From Auanema rhodensis (Eukaryota; Nematoda; Chromadorea; Rhabditida; Rhabditidae), in contig OZ059896.1 in assembly GCA_964057225.1 (NCBI GenBank), forward strand, positions 3,906,001-3,970,000: DNA of 64,000 nucleotides, given 5' to 3'. Under the pieces are notes generated by a model, which saw nothing but the letters and a program-made list of their open reading frames with translations, had not been told where the DNA came from and did no database searches. A program made the translations under genes and the position numbers. Positions 1-12,268 of the stretch are shown here, piece by piece. The first letter of the stretch is position 1. Each line of letters opens with the position of its first letter.

Positions 1-3000
1 ATTGTTATTCAACAAAAAATTAATTCTTCAGGTGAAAATCGAGGATATAAGTGTGAACTTATATCAGTTGATATCTCGGTGCATTTTTAAGCTAGCGCAA
101 ATCTGATAACACAGATCGACGCAGCTTAAAAATCCGCATCGAATGCACTATACTACATTAAGAAAAGCTTAATACAAAAATTAGTTATGATCGTTTGAAA
201 AATGATGCATTAGTGTATGTTGAGTTTCCATGTACACTCAACATTGCTTCCAAAAACATTTTGACAAAAATTTTCCCGAAAAATTTCAAAAATAATTTCA
301 CAAAAAGTAGATGTTTTTAGATTCCTTTTTTCAAGACAAAGACGATGGACATTGTTATTCACAAAAAAATTAATCTTCAGGGTGAAAATCGAGGATATAA
401 GTGTGAACTTATATCAGTTGATATCTCGGTGCATTTTTAAGCTAGCGCAAATCTGATAACACAGATCGACGCAGCTTAAAAATCCACATCGAATGCACTA
501 TACTACATTGGGAAACACTCAATACAAACATTAGTTATGATCGTTGAAAAATGATGCATTAGTGTATGTTGAGTTTCCATGTACACTCAACATTGCTTCC
601 AAAAACATTTTGACAAAATTTTCCCGAAAATTTCAAAATAATTTCACAAAAAGTAGATGTTTTTAGATTCCTTTTTTCAAGACAAAGACGATGGACATTG
701 TTATTCAACAAAAAAATTAATTCTTCAGGGTGAAAATCGAGGATATAAGTGTGAACCTATATCAGTTGATATCTCGGTGCATTTTCAAGCTAGCGCAAAT
801 CTGATAACACAGATCGACGCAGCTTAAAAATCCGCATCGAATGCACTATACTACATGGAGAAACGCTCAATACAAAAATTAGTTATGATCGTTTGAAAAA
901 TGATGCATTAGTGTATGTTGAGTTTCCATGTACACTCAACAATGCTTCCAAAAACATTTTGACAAAAATTTTCCCGAAAAATTTCAAAATAATTTCACAA
1001 AAAGTAGATGTTTTTAGATTCCTTTTTCAAGACAAAGACGATGGACAATGTTATTCAAACGAAAAAAATTAATTCTTCACGGTGAAAATCGAGGATATAA
1101 GTGTGAACCTATATCAGTTGATATCTCGGTGCATTTTCAAGCTAGCGCAAATCTGATAACACAGATCGACGCAGCTTAAAAATCCGCATCGAATGCACTA
1201 TACTACATGGAGAAACGCTCAATACAAAAATTAGTTATGATCGTTTGAAAAATGATGCATTAGTGTATGTTGAGTTTCCATGTACACTCAACAATGCTTC
1301 CAAAAACATTTTGACAAAAATTTTCCCGAAAAATTTCAAAATAATTTCACAAAAAAGTAGATGTTTTTAGATTCCTTTTTTCAAGACAAAGACGATGGAC
1401 ATTGTTATTCAACAAAAAAATTAATTCTTCACGGTGAAAATCGAGGATATAAGTGTGAACCTATATCAGTTGATATCTCGGTGCATTTTCAAGCTAGCGC
1501 AAATCTGATAACACAGATCGACGCAGCTTAAAAATCCGCATCGAATGCACTATACTACATTAAGAAAAGCTTAATACAAAAATTAGTTATGATCGTTTGA
1601 AAAATGATGCATTAGTGTATGTTGAGTTTCCATGTACACTCAACATTGCTTCCAAAAACATTTTGACAAAAATTTTCCCGAAAAATTTCAAAATAATTTC
1701 ACAAAAAGTAGATGTTTTTAGATTCCTTTTTTCAAGGACAAAGACGATGGACATTGTTATTCAACAAAAAAATTAATTCTTCAGGGTGAAAATCGAGGAT
1801 ATAAGTGTGAACTTATATCAGTTGATATCTCGGTGCATTTTTAAGCTAGCGCAAATCTGATAACACAGATCGACGCAGCTTAAAAATCCGCATCGAATGC
1901 ACTATACTACATTGGGAAACACTCAATACAAAAATTAGTTATGATCGTTTGAAAAATGATGCATTAGTGTATGTTGAGTTTCCATGTACACTCAACAATG
2001 CTTCCAAAAACATTTTGACAAAAATTTTCCCGAAAAATTTCAAAATAATTTCACAAAAAGTAGATGTTTTTAGATTCCTTTTTTCAAGACAAAGACGATG
2101 GACATTGTTATTCAACAAAAAAATTAATTCTTCACGGTGAAAATCGAGGATATAAGTGTGAACCTATATCAGTTGATATCTCGGTGCATTTTCAAGCTAG
2201 CGCAAATCTGATAACACAGATCGACGCAGCTTAAAAATCCGCATCGAATGCACTATACTACATGGAGAAACGCTCAATACAAAAATTAGTTATGATCGTT
2301 TGAAAAATGATGCATTAGTGTATGTTGAGTTTCCATGTACACTCAACAATGCTTCCAAAAACATTTTGACAAAAATTTTCCCGAAAAATTTCAAAATAAT
2401 TTCACAAAAAGTAGATGTTTTTAGATTCCTTTTTTCAAGACAAAGACGATGGACATTGTTATTCAACAAAAAAATTAATTCTTCACGGTGAAAATCGAGG
2501 ATATAAGTGTGAACCTATATCAGTTGATATCTCGGTGCATTTTCAAGCTAGCGCAAATCTGATAACACAGATCGACGCAGCTTAAAAATCCGCATCGAAT
2601 GCACTATACTACATTAAGAAAAGCTTAATACAAAAATTAGTTATGATCGTTTGAAAAATGATGCATTAGTGTATGTTGAGTTTCCATGTACACTCAACAT
2701 TGCTTCCAAAAACATTTTGACAAAAATTTTCCCGAAAAATTTCAAAATAATTTCACAAAAAGTAGATGTTTTTAGATTCCTTTTTTCAAGACAAAGACGA
2801 TGGACATTGTTATTCAACAAAAAAATTATTCTTCAGGGTGAAAATCGAGGATATAAGTGTGAACTTATATCAGTTGATATCTCGGTGCATTTTTAAGCTA
2901 GCGCAAATCTGATAACACAGATCGACGCAGCTTAAAAATCCGCATCGAATGCACTATACTACATTGGGAAACACTCAATACAAAAATTAGTTATGATCGT

Positions 3001-4408
3001 TTGAAAAATGATGCATTAGTGTATGTTGAGTTTCCATGTACACTCAACAATGCTTCCAAAAACATTTTGACAAAAATTTTCCCGAAAAATTTCAAAATAA
3101 TTTCACAAAAAGTAGATGTTTTTAGATTCCTTTTTTCAAGACAAAGACGATGGACATTGTTATTCAACAAAAAAATTAATTCTTCACGGTGAAAATCGAG
3201 GATATAAGTGTGAACCTATATCAGTTGATATCTCGGTGCATTTTCAAGCTAGCGCAAATCTGATAACACAGATCGACGCAGCTTAAAAATCCGCATCGAA
3301 TGCACTATACTACATTAAGAAAAGCTTAATACAAAAATTAGTTATGATCGTTTGAAAAATGATGCATTAGTGTATGTTGAGTTTCCATGTACACTCAACA
3401 TTGCTTCCAAAAACATTTTGACAAAAATTTTCCCGAAAAATTTCAAAATAATTTCACAAAAAGTAGATGTTTTTAGATTCCTTTTTTTCAAGACAAAGAC
3501 GATGGACATTGTTATTCAACAAAAAAATTAATTCTTCAGGGTGAAAATCGAGGATATAAGTGTGAACTTATATCAGTTGATATCTCGGTGCATTTTCAAG
3601 CTAGCGCAAATCTGATAACACAGATCGACGCAGCTTAAAAATCCGCATCGAATGCACTATACTACATGGAGAAACGCTCAATACAAAAAATTAGTTATGA
3701 TCGTTTGAAAAATGATGCATTAGTGTATGGTGAGTTTCCATGTACACTCAACATTGCTTCCAAAAACATTTTGACAAAAATTTTCCCGAAAAATTTCAAA
3801 ATAATTTCACAAAAAGTAGATGTTTTTAGATTCCTTTTTTCAAGACAAAGACGATGGACATTGTTATTCAACAAAAAAAATTAATTCTTCAGGGTGAAAA
3901 TCGAGGATATAAGTGTGAACCTATATCAGTTGATATCTCGGTGCATTTTCAAGCTAGCGCAAATCTGATAACACAGATCGACGCAGCTTAAAAATCCGCA
4001 TCGAATGCACTATACTACATGGAGAAACGCTCAATACAAAAATTAGTTATGATCGTTTGAAAAATGATGCATTAGTGTATGTTGAGTTTCCATGTACACT
4101 CAACAATGCTTCCAAAAACATTTTGACAAAAATTTTCCCGAAAAATTTCAAAATAATTTCACAAAAAGTAGATGTTTTTAGATTCCTTTTTTCAAGACAA
4201 AGACGATGGACAATGTTATTCAACGAAAAAATTAATTCTTCACGGTGAAAATCGAGGATATAAGTGTGAACCTATATCAGTGGATATCTCGGGTGCATTT
4301 TCAAGCTAGCGCAAATCTGATAACACAGATCGACGCAGCTTAAAAATCCGCATCGAATGCACTATACTACATGGAGAAACGCTCAATACAAAAATTAGTT
4401 ATGATCGT
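1..4408 (+). repeat. Left-edge monomers with erratic length (probable low-accuracy contig end)
   Basis: Anchor spacings here are 349, 349, 352, 352, 352, 351, 351, 350, 351, 353, 352 and 352 bp, against near-perfect 351 in the following 59 kb. Most changes are single-base gains or losses in homopolymers. Examples are an extra A near 290, lost bases near 360 and 374, a lost T at about 544, lost As near 617-631, a lost T near 1026, an extra A near 1350, an extra G near 1737, an extra T near 3487, an extra A near 3690 and 3878, and an extra G near 4290. A few of the errors are outside long runs. Monomer order (I G, I G, N M R, N L R, I G, N L R, and so on) otherwise resembles the neighbouring zone. 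The likeliest cause is poorly polished sequence at a contig end, not a biologically older array margin. Confidence 0.8.
2300..2491 (+). other. Recurrent 63-codon open frame, judged non-coding (one representative)
   Basis: Almost every monomer contains this frame from a TTG in CGTTTGAAAAAT to the TGA after CTTCACGG or CTTCAGGG. There is no in-frame ATG: the nearest upstream ATG (in TTATGATCG) reaches TGA after three codons, and the ATGATGCATTAG pair stops at once. Variation among copies is mostly amino-acid changing (Asn/Ile, Leu/Met, Lys/Glu, Arg/Gly, Ser/Leu, Gln/Arg), with few silent changes. Three copies have an early TAA (37398, 38451, 43714) and four are frameshifted (39504, 40556, 44767, 45117). 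This is what a neutral repeat gives. I recognise no protein family, signal peptide or domain. It is listed so that it is not mistaken for a gene family. Confidence 0.88.
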
Positions 4409-5812
4409 TTGAAAAATGATGCATTAGTGTATGTTGAGTTTCCATGTACACTCAACAATGCTTCCAAAAACATTTTGACAAAAATTTTCCCGAAAAATTT
4501 CAAAATAATTTCACAAAAAGTAGATGTTTTTAGATTCCTTTTTTCAAGACAAAGACGATGGACAATGTTATTCAACGAAAAAATTAATTCTTCACGGTGA
4601 AAATCGAGGATATAAGTGTGAACCTATATCAGTGGATATCTCGGTGCATTTTCAAGCTAGCGCAAATCTGATAACACAGATCGACGCAGCTTAAAAATCC
4701 GCATCGAATGCACTATACTACATGGAGAAACGCTCAATACAAAAATTAGTTATGATCGTTTGAAAAATGATGCATTAGTGTATGTTGAGTTTCCATGTAC
4801 ACTCAACAATGCTTCCAAAAACATTTTGACAAAAATTTTCCCGAAAAATTTCAAAATAATTTCACAAAAAGTAGATGTTTTTAGATTCCTTTTTTCAAGA
4901 CAAAGACGATGGACATTGTTATTCAACAAAAAAATTAATTCTTCACGGTGAAAATCGAGGATATAAGTGTGAACCTATATCAGTGGATATCTCGGTGCAT
5001 TTTCAAGCTAGCGCAAATCTGATAACACAGATCGACGCAGCTTAAAAATCCGCATCGAATGCACTATACTACATGGAGAAACGCTCAATACAAAAATTAG
5101 TTATGATCGTTTGAAAAATGATGCATTAGTGTATGTTGAGTTTCCATGTACACTCAACAATGCTTCCAAAAACATTTTGACAAAAATTTTCCCGAAAAAT
5201 TTCAAAATAATTTCACAAAAAGTAGATGTTTTTAGATTCCTTTTTTCAAGACAAAGACGATGGACATTGTTATTCAACAAAAAAATTAATTCTTCACGGT
5301 GAAAATCGAGGATATAAGTGTGAACCTATATCAGTGGATATCTCGGTGCATTTTCAAGCTAGCGCAAATCTGATAACACAGATCGACGCAGCTTAAAAAT
5401 CCGCATCGAATGCACTATACTACATTAAGAAAAGCTTAATACAAAAATTAGTTATGATCGTTTGAAAAATGATGCATTAGTGTATGTTGAGTTTCCATGT
5501 ACACTCAACATTGCTTCCAAAAACATTTTGACAAAAATTTTCCCGAAAAATTTCAAAATAATTTCACAAAAAGTAGATGTTTTTAGATTCCTTTTTTCAA
5601 GACAAAGACGATGGACATTGTTATTCAACAAAAAAATTAATTCTTCAGGGTGAAAATCGAGGATATAAGTGTGAACCTATATCAGTTGATATCTCGGTGC
5701 ATTTTCAAGCTAGCGCAAATCTGATAACACAGATCGACGCAGCTTAAAAATCCGCATCGAATGCACTATACTACATGGAGAAACGCTCAATACAAAAATT
5801 AGTTATGATCGT
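4057..5812 (+). repeat. Five-monomer HOR unit, copy A
   Basis: The monomers at 4057, 4409, 4760, 5111 and 5462 read N-M-R, N-M-R, N-L-R, N-L-R, I-G. The first four carry CAGTGGATATC. The fourth ends with the TTAAG tail and the others with TGGAG. The unit is 1756 bp because of one extra G near 4290. Its order and tail pattern match the unit at 13535-15289. Confidence 0.85.
4760..5110 (+). repeat. Representative 351-bp monomer (type N, L, R, TGGAG tail)
   Basis: This copy serves as a reference for one repeat, from the TTG anchor to the base before the next anchor. The start is arbitrary because a tandem array has no natural phase. In order it holds an A/T-tract block, a T-rich stretch, a seven-A run, the CTTCACGGTG variable site, the GATATAAG and GATATC motifs, an imperfect stem-loop around GCTAGC, a CpG-rich stretch and the tail dyad. 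Composition over one period (counted at 4741-5091) is 60 C and 55 G, or 32.8% G+C, with 12 CpG. The length is a multiple of three (117 codons), so reading frame is kept from copy to copy, but stops close every long frame. Confidence 0.95.
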
Positions 5813-7918
5813 TTGAAAAATGATGCATTAGTGTATGTTGAGTTTCCATGTACACTCAACAATGCTTCCAAAAACATTTTGACAAAAATTTTCCCGAAAA
5901 ATTTCAAAATAATTTCACAAAAAGTAGATGTTTTTAGATTCCTTTTTTCAAGACAAAGACGATGGACAATGTTATTCAACGAAAAAATTAATTCTTCACG
6001 GTGAAAATCGAGGATATAAGTGTGAACCTATATCAGTGGATATCTCGGTGCATTTTCAAGCTAGCGCAAATCTGATAACACAGATCGACGCAGCTTAAAA
6101 ATCCGCATCGAATGCACTATACTACATGGAGAAACGCTCAATACAAAAATTAGTTATGATCGTTTGAAAAATGATGCATTAGTGTATGTTGAGTTTCCAT
6201 GTACACTCAACAATGCTTCCAAAAACATTTTGACAAAAATTTTCCCGAAAAATTTCAAAATAATTTCACAAAAAGTAGATGTTTTTAGATTCCTTTTTTC
6301 AAGACAAAGACGATGGACAATGTTATTCAACGAAAAAATTAATTCTTCACGGTGAAAATCGAGGATATAAGTGTGAACCTATATCAGTGGATATCTCGGT
6401 GCATTTTCAAGCTAGCGCAAATCTGATAACACAGATCGACGCAGCTTAAAAATCCGCATCGAATGCACTATACTACATGGAGAAACGCTCAATACAAAAA
6501 TTAGTTATGATCGTTTGAAAAATGATGCATTAGTGTATGTTGAGTTTCCATGTACACTCAACAATGCTTCCAAAAACATTTTGACAAAAATTTTCCCGAA
6601 AAATTTCAAAATAATTTCACAAAAAGTAGATGTTTTTAGATTCCTTTTTTCAAGACAAAGACGATGGACATTGTTATTCAACAAAAAAATTAATTCTTCA
6701 CGGTGAAAATCGAGGATATAAGTGTGAACCTATATCAGTGGATATCTCGGTGCATTTTCAAGCTAGCGCAAATCTGATAACACAGATCGACGCAGCTTAA
6801 AAATCCGCATCGAATGCACTATACTACATGGAGAAACGCTCAATACAAAAATTAGTTATGATCGTTTGAAAAATGATGCATTAGTGTATGTTGAGTTTCC
6901 ATGTACACTCAACAATGCTTCCAAAAACATTTTGACAAAAATTTTCCCGAAAAATTTCAAAATAATTTCACAAAAAGTAGATGTTTTTAGATTCCTTTTT
7001 TCAAGACAAAGACGATGGACATTGTTATTCAACAAAAAAATTAATTCTTCACGGTGAAAATCGAGGATATAAGTGTGAACCTATATCAGTGGATATCTCG
7101 GTGCATTTTCAAGCTAGCGCAAATCTGATAACACAGATCGACGCAGCTTAAAAATCCGCATCGAATGCACTATACTACATTAAGAAAAGCTTAATACAAA
7201 AATTAGTTATGATCGTTTGAAAAATGATGCATTAGTGTATGTTGAGTTTCCATGTACACTCAACATTGCTTCCAAAAACATTTTGACAAAAATTTTCCCG
7301 AAAAATTTCAAAATAATTTCACAAAAAGTAGATGTTTTTAGATTCCTTTTTTCAAGACAAAGACGATGGACATTGTTATTCAACAAAAAAATTAATTCTT
7401 CACGGTGAAAATCGAGGATATAAGTGTGAACCTATATCAGTGGATATCTCGGTGCATTTTCAAGCTAGCGCAAATCTGATAACACAGATCGACGCAGCTT
7501 AAAAATCCGCATCGAATGCACTATACTACATTAAGAAAAGCTTAATACAAAAATTAGTTATGATCGTTTGAAAAATGATGCATTAGTGTATGTTGAGTTT
7601 CCATGTACACTCAACATTGCTTCCAAAAACATTTTGACAAAAATTTTCCCGAAAAATTTCAAAATAATTTCACAAAAAGTAGATGTTTTTAGATTCCTTT
7701 TTTCAAGACAAAGACGATGGACATTGTTATTCAACAAAAAAATTAATTCTTCAGGGTGAAAATCGAGGATATAAGTGTGAACCTATATCAGTTGATATCT
7801 CGGTGCATTTTCAAGCTAGCGCAAATCTGATAACACAGATCGACGCAGCTTAAAAATCCGCATCGAATGCACTATACTACATGGAGAAACGCTCAATACA
7901 AAAATTAGTTATGATCGT
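5813..7918 (+). repeat. HOR unit, copy B, with one extra monomer
   Basis: The order is N-M-R, N-M-R, N-L-R, N-L-R, I-R, I-G. The monomer at 7217 is the extra one. It joins the I allele of one parent with the R and CAGTGGATATC alleles of another, so it looks like a recombinant between neighbours. Confidence 0.75.
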
Positions 7919-10900
7919 TTGAAAAATGATGCATTAGTGTATGTTGAGTTTCCATGTACACTCAACAATGCTTCCAAAAACATTTTGACAAAAATTTTCC
8001 CGAAAAATTTCAAAATAATTTCACAAAAAGTAGATGTTTTTAGATTCCTTTTTTCAAGACAAAGACGATGGACATTGTTATTCAACAAAAAAATTAATTC
8101 TTCACGGTGAAAATCGAGGATATAAGTGTGAACCTATATCAGTGGATATCTCGGTGCATTTTCAAGCTAGCGCAAATCTGATAACACAGATCGACGCAGC
8201 TTAAAAATCCGCATCGAATGCACTATACTACATGGAGAAACGCTCAATACAAAAATTAGTTATGATCGTTTGAAAAATGATGCATTAGTGTATGTTGAGT
8301 TTCCATGTACACTCAACAATGCTTCCAAAAACATTTTGACAAAAATTTTCCCGAAAAATTTCAAAATAATTTCACAAAAAGTAGATGTTTTTAGATTCCT
8401 TTTTTCAAGACAAAGACGATGGACATTGTTATTCAACAAAAAAATTAATTCTTCACGGTGAAAATCGAGGATATAAGTGTGAACCTATATCAGTGGATAT
8501 CTCGGTGCATTTTCAAGCTAGCGCAAATCTGATAACACAGATCGACGCAGCTTAAAAATCCGCATCGAATGCACTATACTACATTAAGAAAAGCTTAATA
8601 CAAAAATTAGTTATGATCGTTTGAAAAATGATGCATTAGTGTATGTTGAGTTTCCATGTACACTCAACATTGCTTCCAAAAACATTTTGACAAAAATTTT
8701 CCCGAAAAATTTCAAAATAATTTCACAAAAAGTAGATGTTTTTAGATTCCTTTTTTCAAGACAAAGACGATGGACATTGTTATTCAACAAAAAAATTAAT
8801 TCTTCAGGGTGAAAATCGAGGATATAAGTGTGAACCTATATCAGTTGATATCTCGGTGCATTTTCAAGCTAGCGCAAATCTGATAACACAGATCGACGCA
8901 GCTTAAAAATCCGCATCGAATGCACTATACTACATGGAGAAACGCTCAATACAAAAATTAGTTATGATCGTTTGAAAAATGATGCATTAGTGTATGTTGA
9001 GTTTCCATGTACACTCAACAATGCTTCCAAAAACATTTTGACAAAAATTTTCCCGAAAAATTTCAAAATAATTTCACAAAAAGTAGATGTTTTTAGATTC
9101 CTTTTTTCAAGACAAAGACGATGGACAATGTTATTCAACGAAAAAATTAATTCTTCACGGTGAAAATCGAGGATATAAGTGTGAACCTATATCAGTGGAT
9201 ATCTCGGTGCATTTTCAAGCTAGCGCAAATCTGATAACACAGATCGACGCAGCTTAAAAATCCGCATCGAATGCACTATACTACATTAAGAAAAGCTTAA
9301 TACAAAAATTAGTTATGATCGTTTGAAAAATGATGCATTAGTGTATGTTGAGTTTCCATGTACACTCAACAATGCTTCCAAAAACATTTTGACAAAAATT
9401 TTCCCGAAAAATTTCAAAATAATTTCACAAAAAGTAGATGTTTTTAGATTCCTTTTTTCAAGACAAAGACGATGGACAATGTTATTCAACGAAAAAATTA
9501 ATTCTTCACGGTGAAAATCGAGGATATAAGTGTGAACCTATATCAGTGGATATCTCGGTGCATTTTCAAGCTAGCGCAAATCTGATAACACAGATCGACG
9601 CAGCTTAAAAATCCGCATCGAATGCACTATACTACATGGAGAAACGCTCAATACAAAAATTAGTTATGATCGTTTGAAAAATGATGCATTAGTGTATGTT
9701 GAGTTTCCATGTACACTCAACAATGCTTCCAAAAACATTTTGACAAAAATTTTCCCGAAAAATTTCAAAATAATTTCACAAAAAGTAGATGTTTTTAGAT
9801 TCCTTTTTTCAAGACAAAGACGATGGACATTGTTATTCAACAAAAAAATTAATTCTTCACGGTGAAAATCGAGGATATAAGTGTGAACCTATATCAGTTG
9901 ATATCTCGGTGCATTTTCAAGCTAGCGCAAATCTGATAACACAGATCGACGCAGCTTAAAAATCCGCATCGAATGCACTATACTACATTGAGAAAAGCTT
10001 AATACAAAAATTAGTTATGATCGTTTGAAAAATGATGCATTAGTGTATGTTGAGTTTCCATGTACACTCAACATTGCTTCCAAAAACATTTTGACAAAAA
10101 TTTTCCCGAAAAATTTCAAAATAATTTCACAAAAAGTAGATGTTTTTAGATTCCTTTTTTCAAGACAAAGACGATGGACATTGTTATTCAACAAAAAAAT
10201 TAATTCTTCAGGGTGAAAATCGAGGATATAAGTGTGAACTTATATCAGTTGATATCTCGGTGCATTTTCAAGCTAGCGCAAATCTGATAACACAGATCGA
10301 CGCAGCTTAAAAATCCGCATCGAATGCACTATACTACATGGAGAAACGCTCAATACAAAAATTAGTTATGATCGTTTGAAAAATGATGCATTAGTGTATG
10401 TTGAGTTTCCATGTACACTCAACATTGCTTCCAAAAACATTTTGACAAAAATTTTCCCGAAAAATTTCAAAATAATTTCACAAAAAGTAGATGTTTTTAG
10501 ATTCCTTTTTTCAAGACAAAGACGATGGACATTGTTATTCAACAAAAAAATTAATTCTTCAGGGTGAAAATCGAGGATATAAGTGTGAACCTATATCAGT
10601 TGATATCTCGGTGCATTTTCAAGCTAGCGCAAATCTGATAACACAGATCGACGCAGCTTAAAAATCCGCATCGAATGCACTATACTACATGGAGAAACGC
10701 TCAATACAAAAATTAGTTATGATCGTTTGAAAAATGATGCATTAGTGTATGTTGAGTTTCCATGTACACTCAACAATGCTTCCAAAAACATTTTGACAAA
10801 AATTTTCCCGAAAAATTTCAAAATAATTTCACAAAAAGTAGATGTTTTTAGATTCCTTTTTTCAAGACAAAGACGATGGACAATGTTATTCAACGAAAAA

Positions 10901-12014
10901 ATTAATTCTTCACGGTGAAAATCGAGGATATAAGTGTGAACCTATATCAGTGGATATCTCGGTGCATTTTCAAGCTAGCGCAAATCTGATAACACAGATC
11001 GACGCAGCTTAAAAATCCGCATCGAATGCACTATACTACATGGAGAAACGCTCAATACAAAAATTAGTTATGATCGTTTGAAAAATGATGCATTAGTGTA
11101 TGTTGAGTTTCCATGTACACTCAACAATGCTTCCAAAAACATTTTGACAAAAATTTTCCCGAAAAATTTCAAAATAATTTCACAAAAAGTAGATGTTTTT
11201 AGATTCCTTTTTTCAAGACAAAGACGATGGACAATGTTATTCAACGAAAAAATTAATTCTTCACGGTGAAAATCGAGGATATAAGTGTGAACCTATATCA
11301 GTGGATATCTCGGTGCATTTTCAAGCTAGCGCAAATCTGATAACACAGATCGACGCAGCTTAAAAATCCGCATCGAATGCACTATACTACATGGAGAAAC
11401 GCTCAATACAAAAATTAGTTATGATCGTTTGAAAAATGATGCATTAGTGTATGTTGAGTTTCCATGTACACTCAACAATGCTTCCAAAAACATTTTGACA
11501 AAAATTTTCCCGAAAAATTTCAAAATAATTTCACAAAAAGTAGATGTTTTTAGATTCCTTTTTTCAAGACAAAGACGATGGACATTGTTATTCAACAAAA
11601 AAATTAATTCTTCACGGTGAAAATCGAGGATATAAGTGTGAACCTATATCAGTTGATATCTCGGTGCATTTTCAAGCTAGCGCAAATCTGATAACACAGA
11701 TCGACGCAGCTTAAAAATCCGCATCGAATGCACTATACTACATTAAGAAAAGCTTAATACAAAAATTAGTTATGATCGTTTGAAAAATGATGCATTAGTG
11801 TATGTTGAGTTTCCATGTACACTCAACATTGCTTCCAAAAACATTTTGACAAAAATTTTCCCGAAAAATTTCAAAATAATTTCACAAAAAGTAGATGTTT
11901 TTAGATTCCTTTTTTCAAGACAAAGACGATGGACATTGTTATTCAACAAAAAAATTAATTCTTCAGGGTGAAAATCGAGGATATAAGTGTGAACTTATAT
12001 CAGTTGATATCTCG

Positions 12015-12084
12015 GTGCATTTTTAAGCTAGCGCAAATCTGATAACACAGATCGACGCAGCTTAAAAATCCGCATCGAATGCAC
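12015..12084. repeat. Imperfect stem-loop within the monomer (one representative)
   Basis: ATTTTTAAGCT (12019-12029) is matched by AGCTTAAAAAT (12059-12069), an 11-bp perfect inverted repeat. With the A at 12030 bulged, GCG (12031-12033) adds three pairs with CGC (12056-12058). Inside, ATCTG (12037-12041) pairs with CAGAT (12048-12052) around six bases. As an alternative outer stem, GTGCATT (12015-12021) matches AATGCAC (12078-12084). The structure recurs in every monomer. Copies with TTTTCAAG have one A-C mismatch in the stem. It could be extruded DNA, an RNA fold or a protein-binding dyad; the sequence does not say which. Confidence 0.7.
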
Positions 12085-12092
12085 TATACTAC

Positions 12093-12109
12093 ATTAAGAA
12101 AAGCTTAAT
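12093..12109. repeat. Short tail dyad with three linked alleles (one representative)
   Basis: ATTAAG-AAAAG-CTTAAT is a six-pair inverted repeat just before the next repeat anchor. Other monomers carry ATTGGG-AAACA-CTCAAT or ATGGAG-AAACG-CTCAAT at the same place. The fourth base of the left arm and third of the right arm change together, A with T or G with C, across the three main alleles. Hybrids that break the pair are rare (for example near 25787, 37015, 43332 and 50344). Confidence 0.6.
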
Positions 12110-12186
12110 ACAAAAATTAGTTATGATCGTTTGAAAAATGATGCATTAGTGTATGTTGAGTTTCCATGTACACTCAACATTGCTTC

Positions 12187-12268
12187 CAAAAACATTTTGA
12201 CAAAAATTTTCCCGAAAAATTTCAAAATAATTTCACAAAAAGTAGATGTTTTTAGATTCCTTTTTTCA
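12187..12268. repeat. A/T-tract block within the monomer (one representative)
   Basis: A series of A4-A5 and T4-T6 tracts spaced about 9 to 14 bp, including AAAAATTTT, CGAAAAATTT and CACAAAAAGTAG, continues into TGTTTTTAG and CCTTTTTTC. A small imperfect inverted repeat lies at 12204-12222 (AAATTTTC and GAAAAATTT). Roughly helically spaced A-tracts are known to bend DNA and are common in satellites; bending here is inferred. The block recurs in every monomer and is where most recurring length changes occur. Confidence 0.6.

Noticed and set aside
1935-1965. CENP-B box-like match in ATCGTTTGAAAAATGA
   Set aside because: Only part of the TTCG core and almost none of the CGGG half agree with the known consensus, so the match is no better than chance.
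2146-2160. TATA-like GATATAAG in every monomer
   Set aside because: In sequence of about 67% A+T such a motif is expected by chance, and nothing downstream supports a transcription unit.
2651-2896. Longer 81-residue frames (also at 16694, 19852, 25116, 26519, 28975)
   Set aside because: They arise from a one-base deletion that shifts past the usual TGA. They mark a repeat lineage, not a gene.
3666-3884. An ATG-started 72-residue frame
   Set aside because: It exists because of an extra A in the indel-rich left edge, which joins the ATGGAG tail to the common frame. It is most likely a sequencing error.
12029-12058. Pol III box A-like TAGCGCAAATC and box B-like GATCGACGC
   Set aside because: Box B fits the loose consensus, but the two lie only 21 bp apart, too close for a normal internal promoter, there is no T-run terminator nearby, and a loose 9-mer match is expected fairly often.
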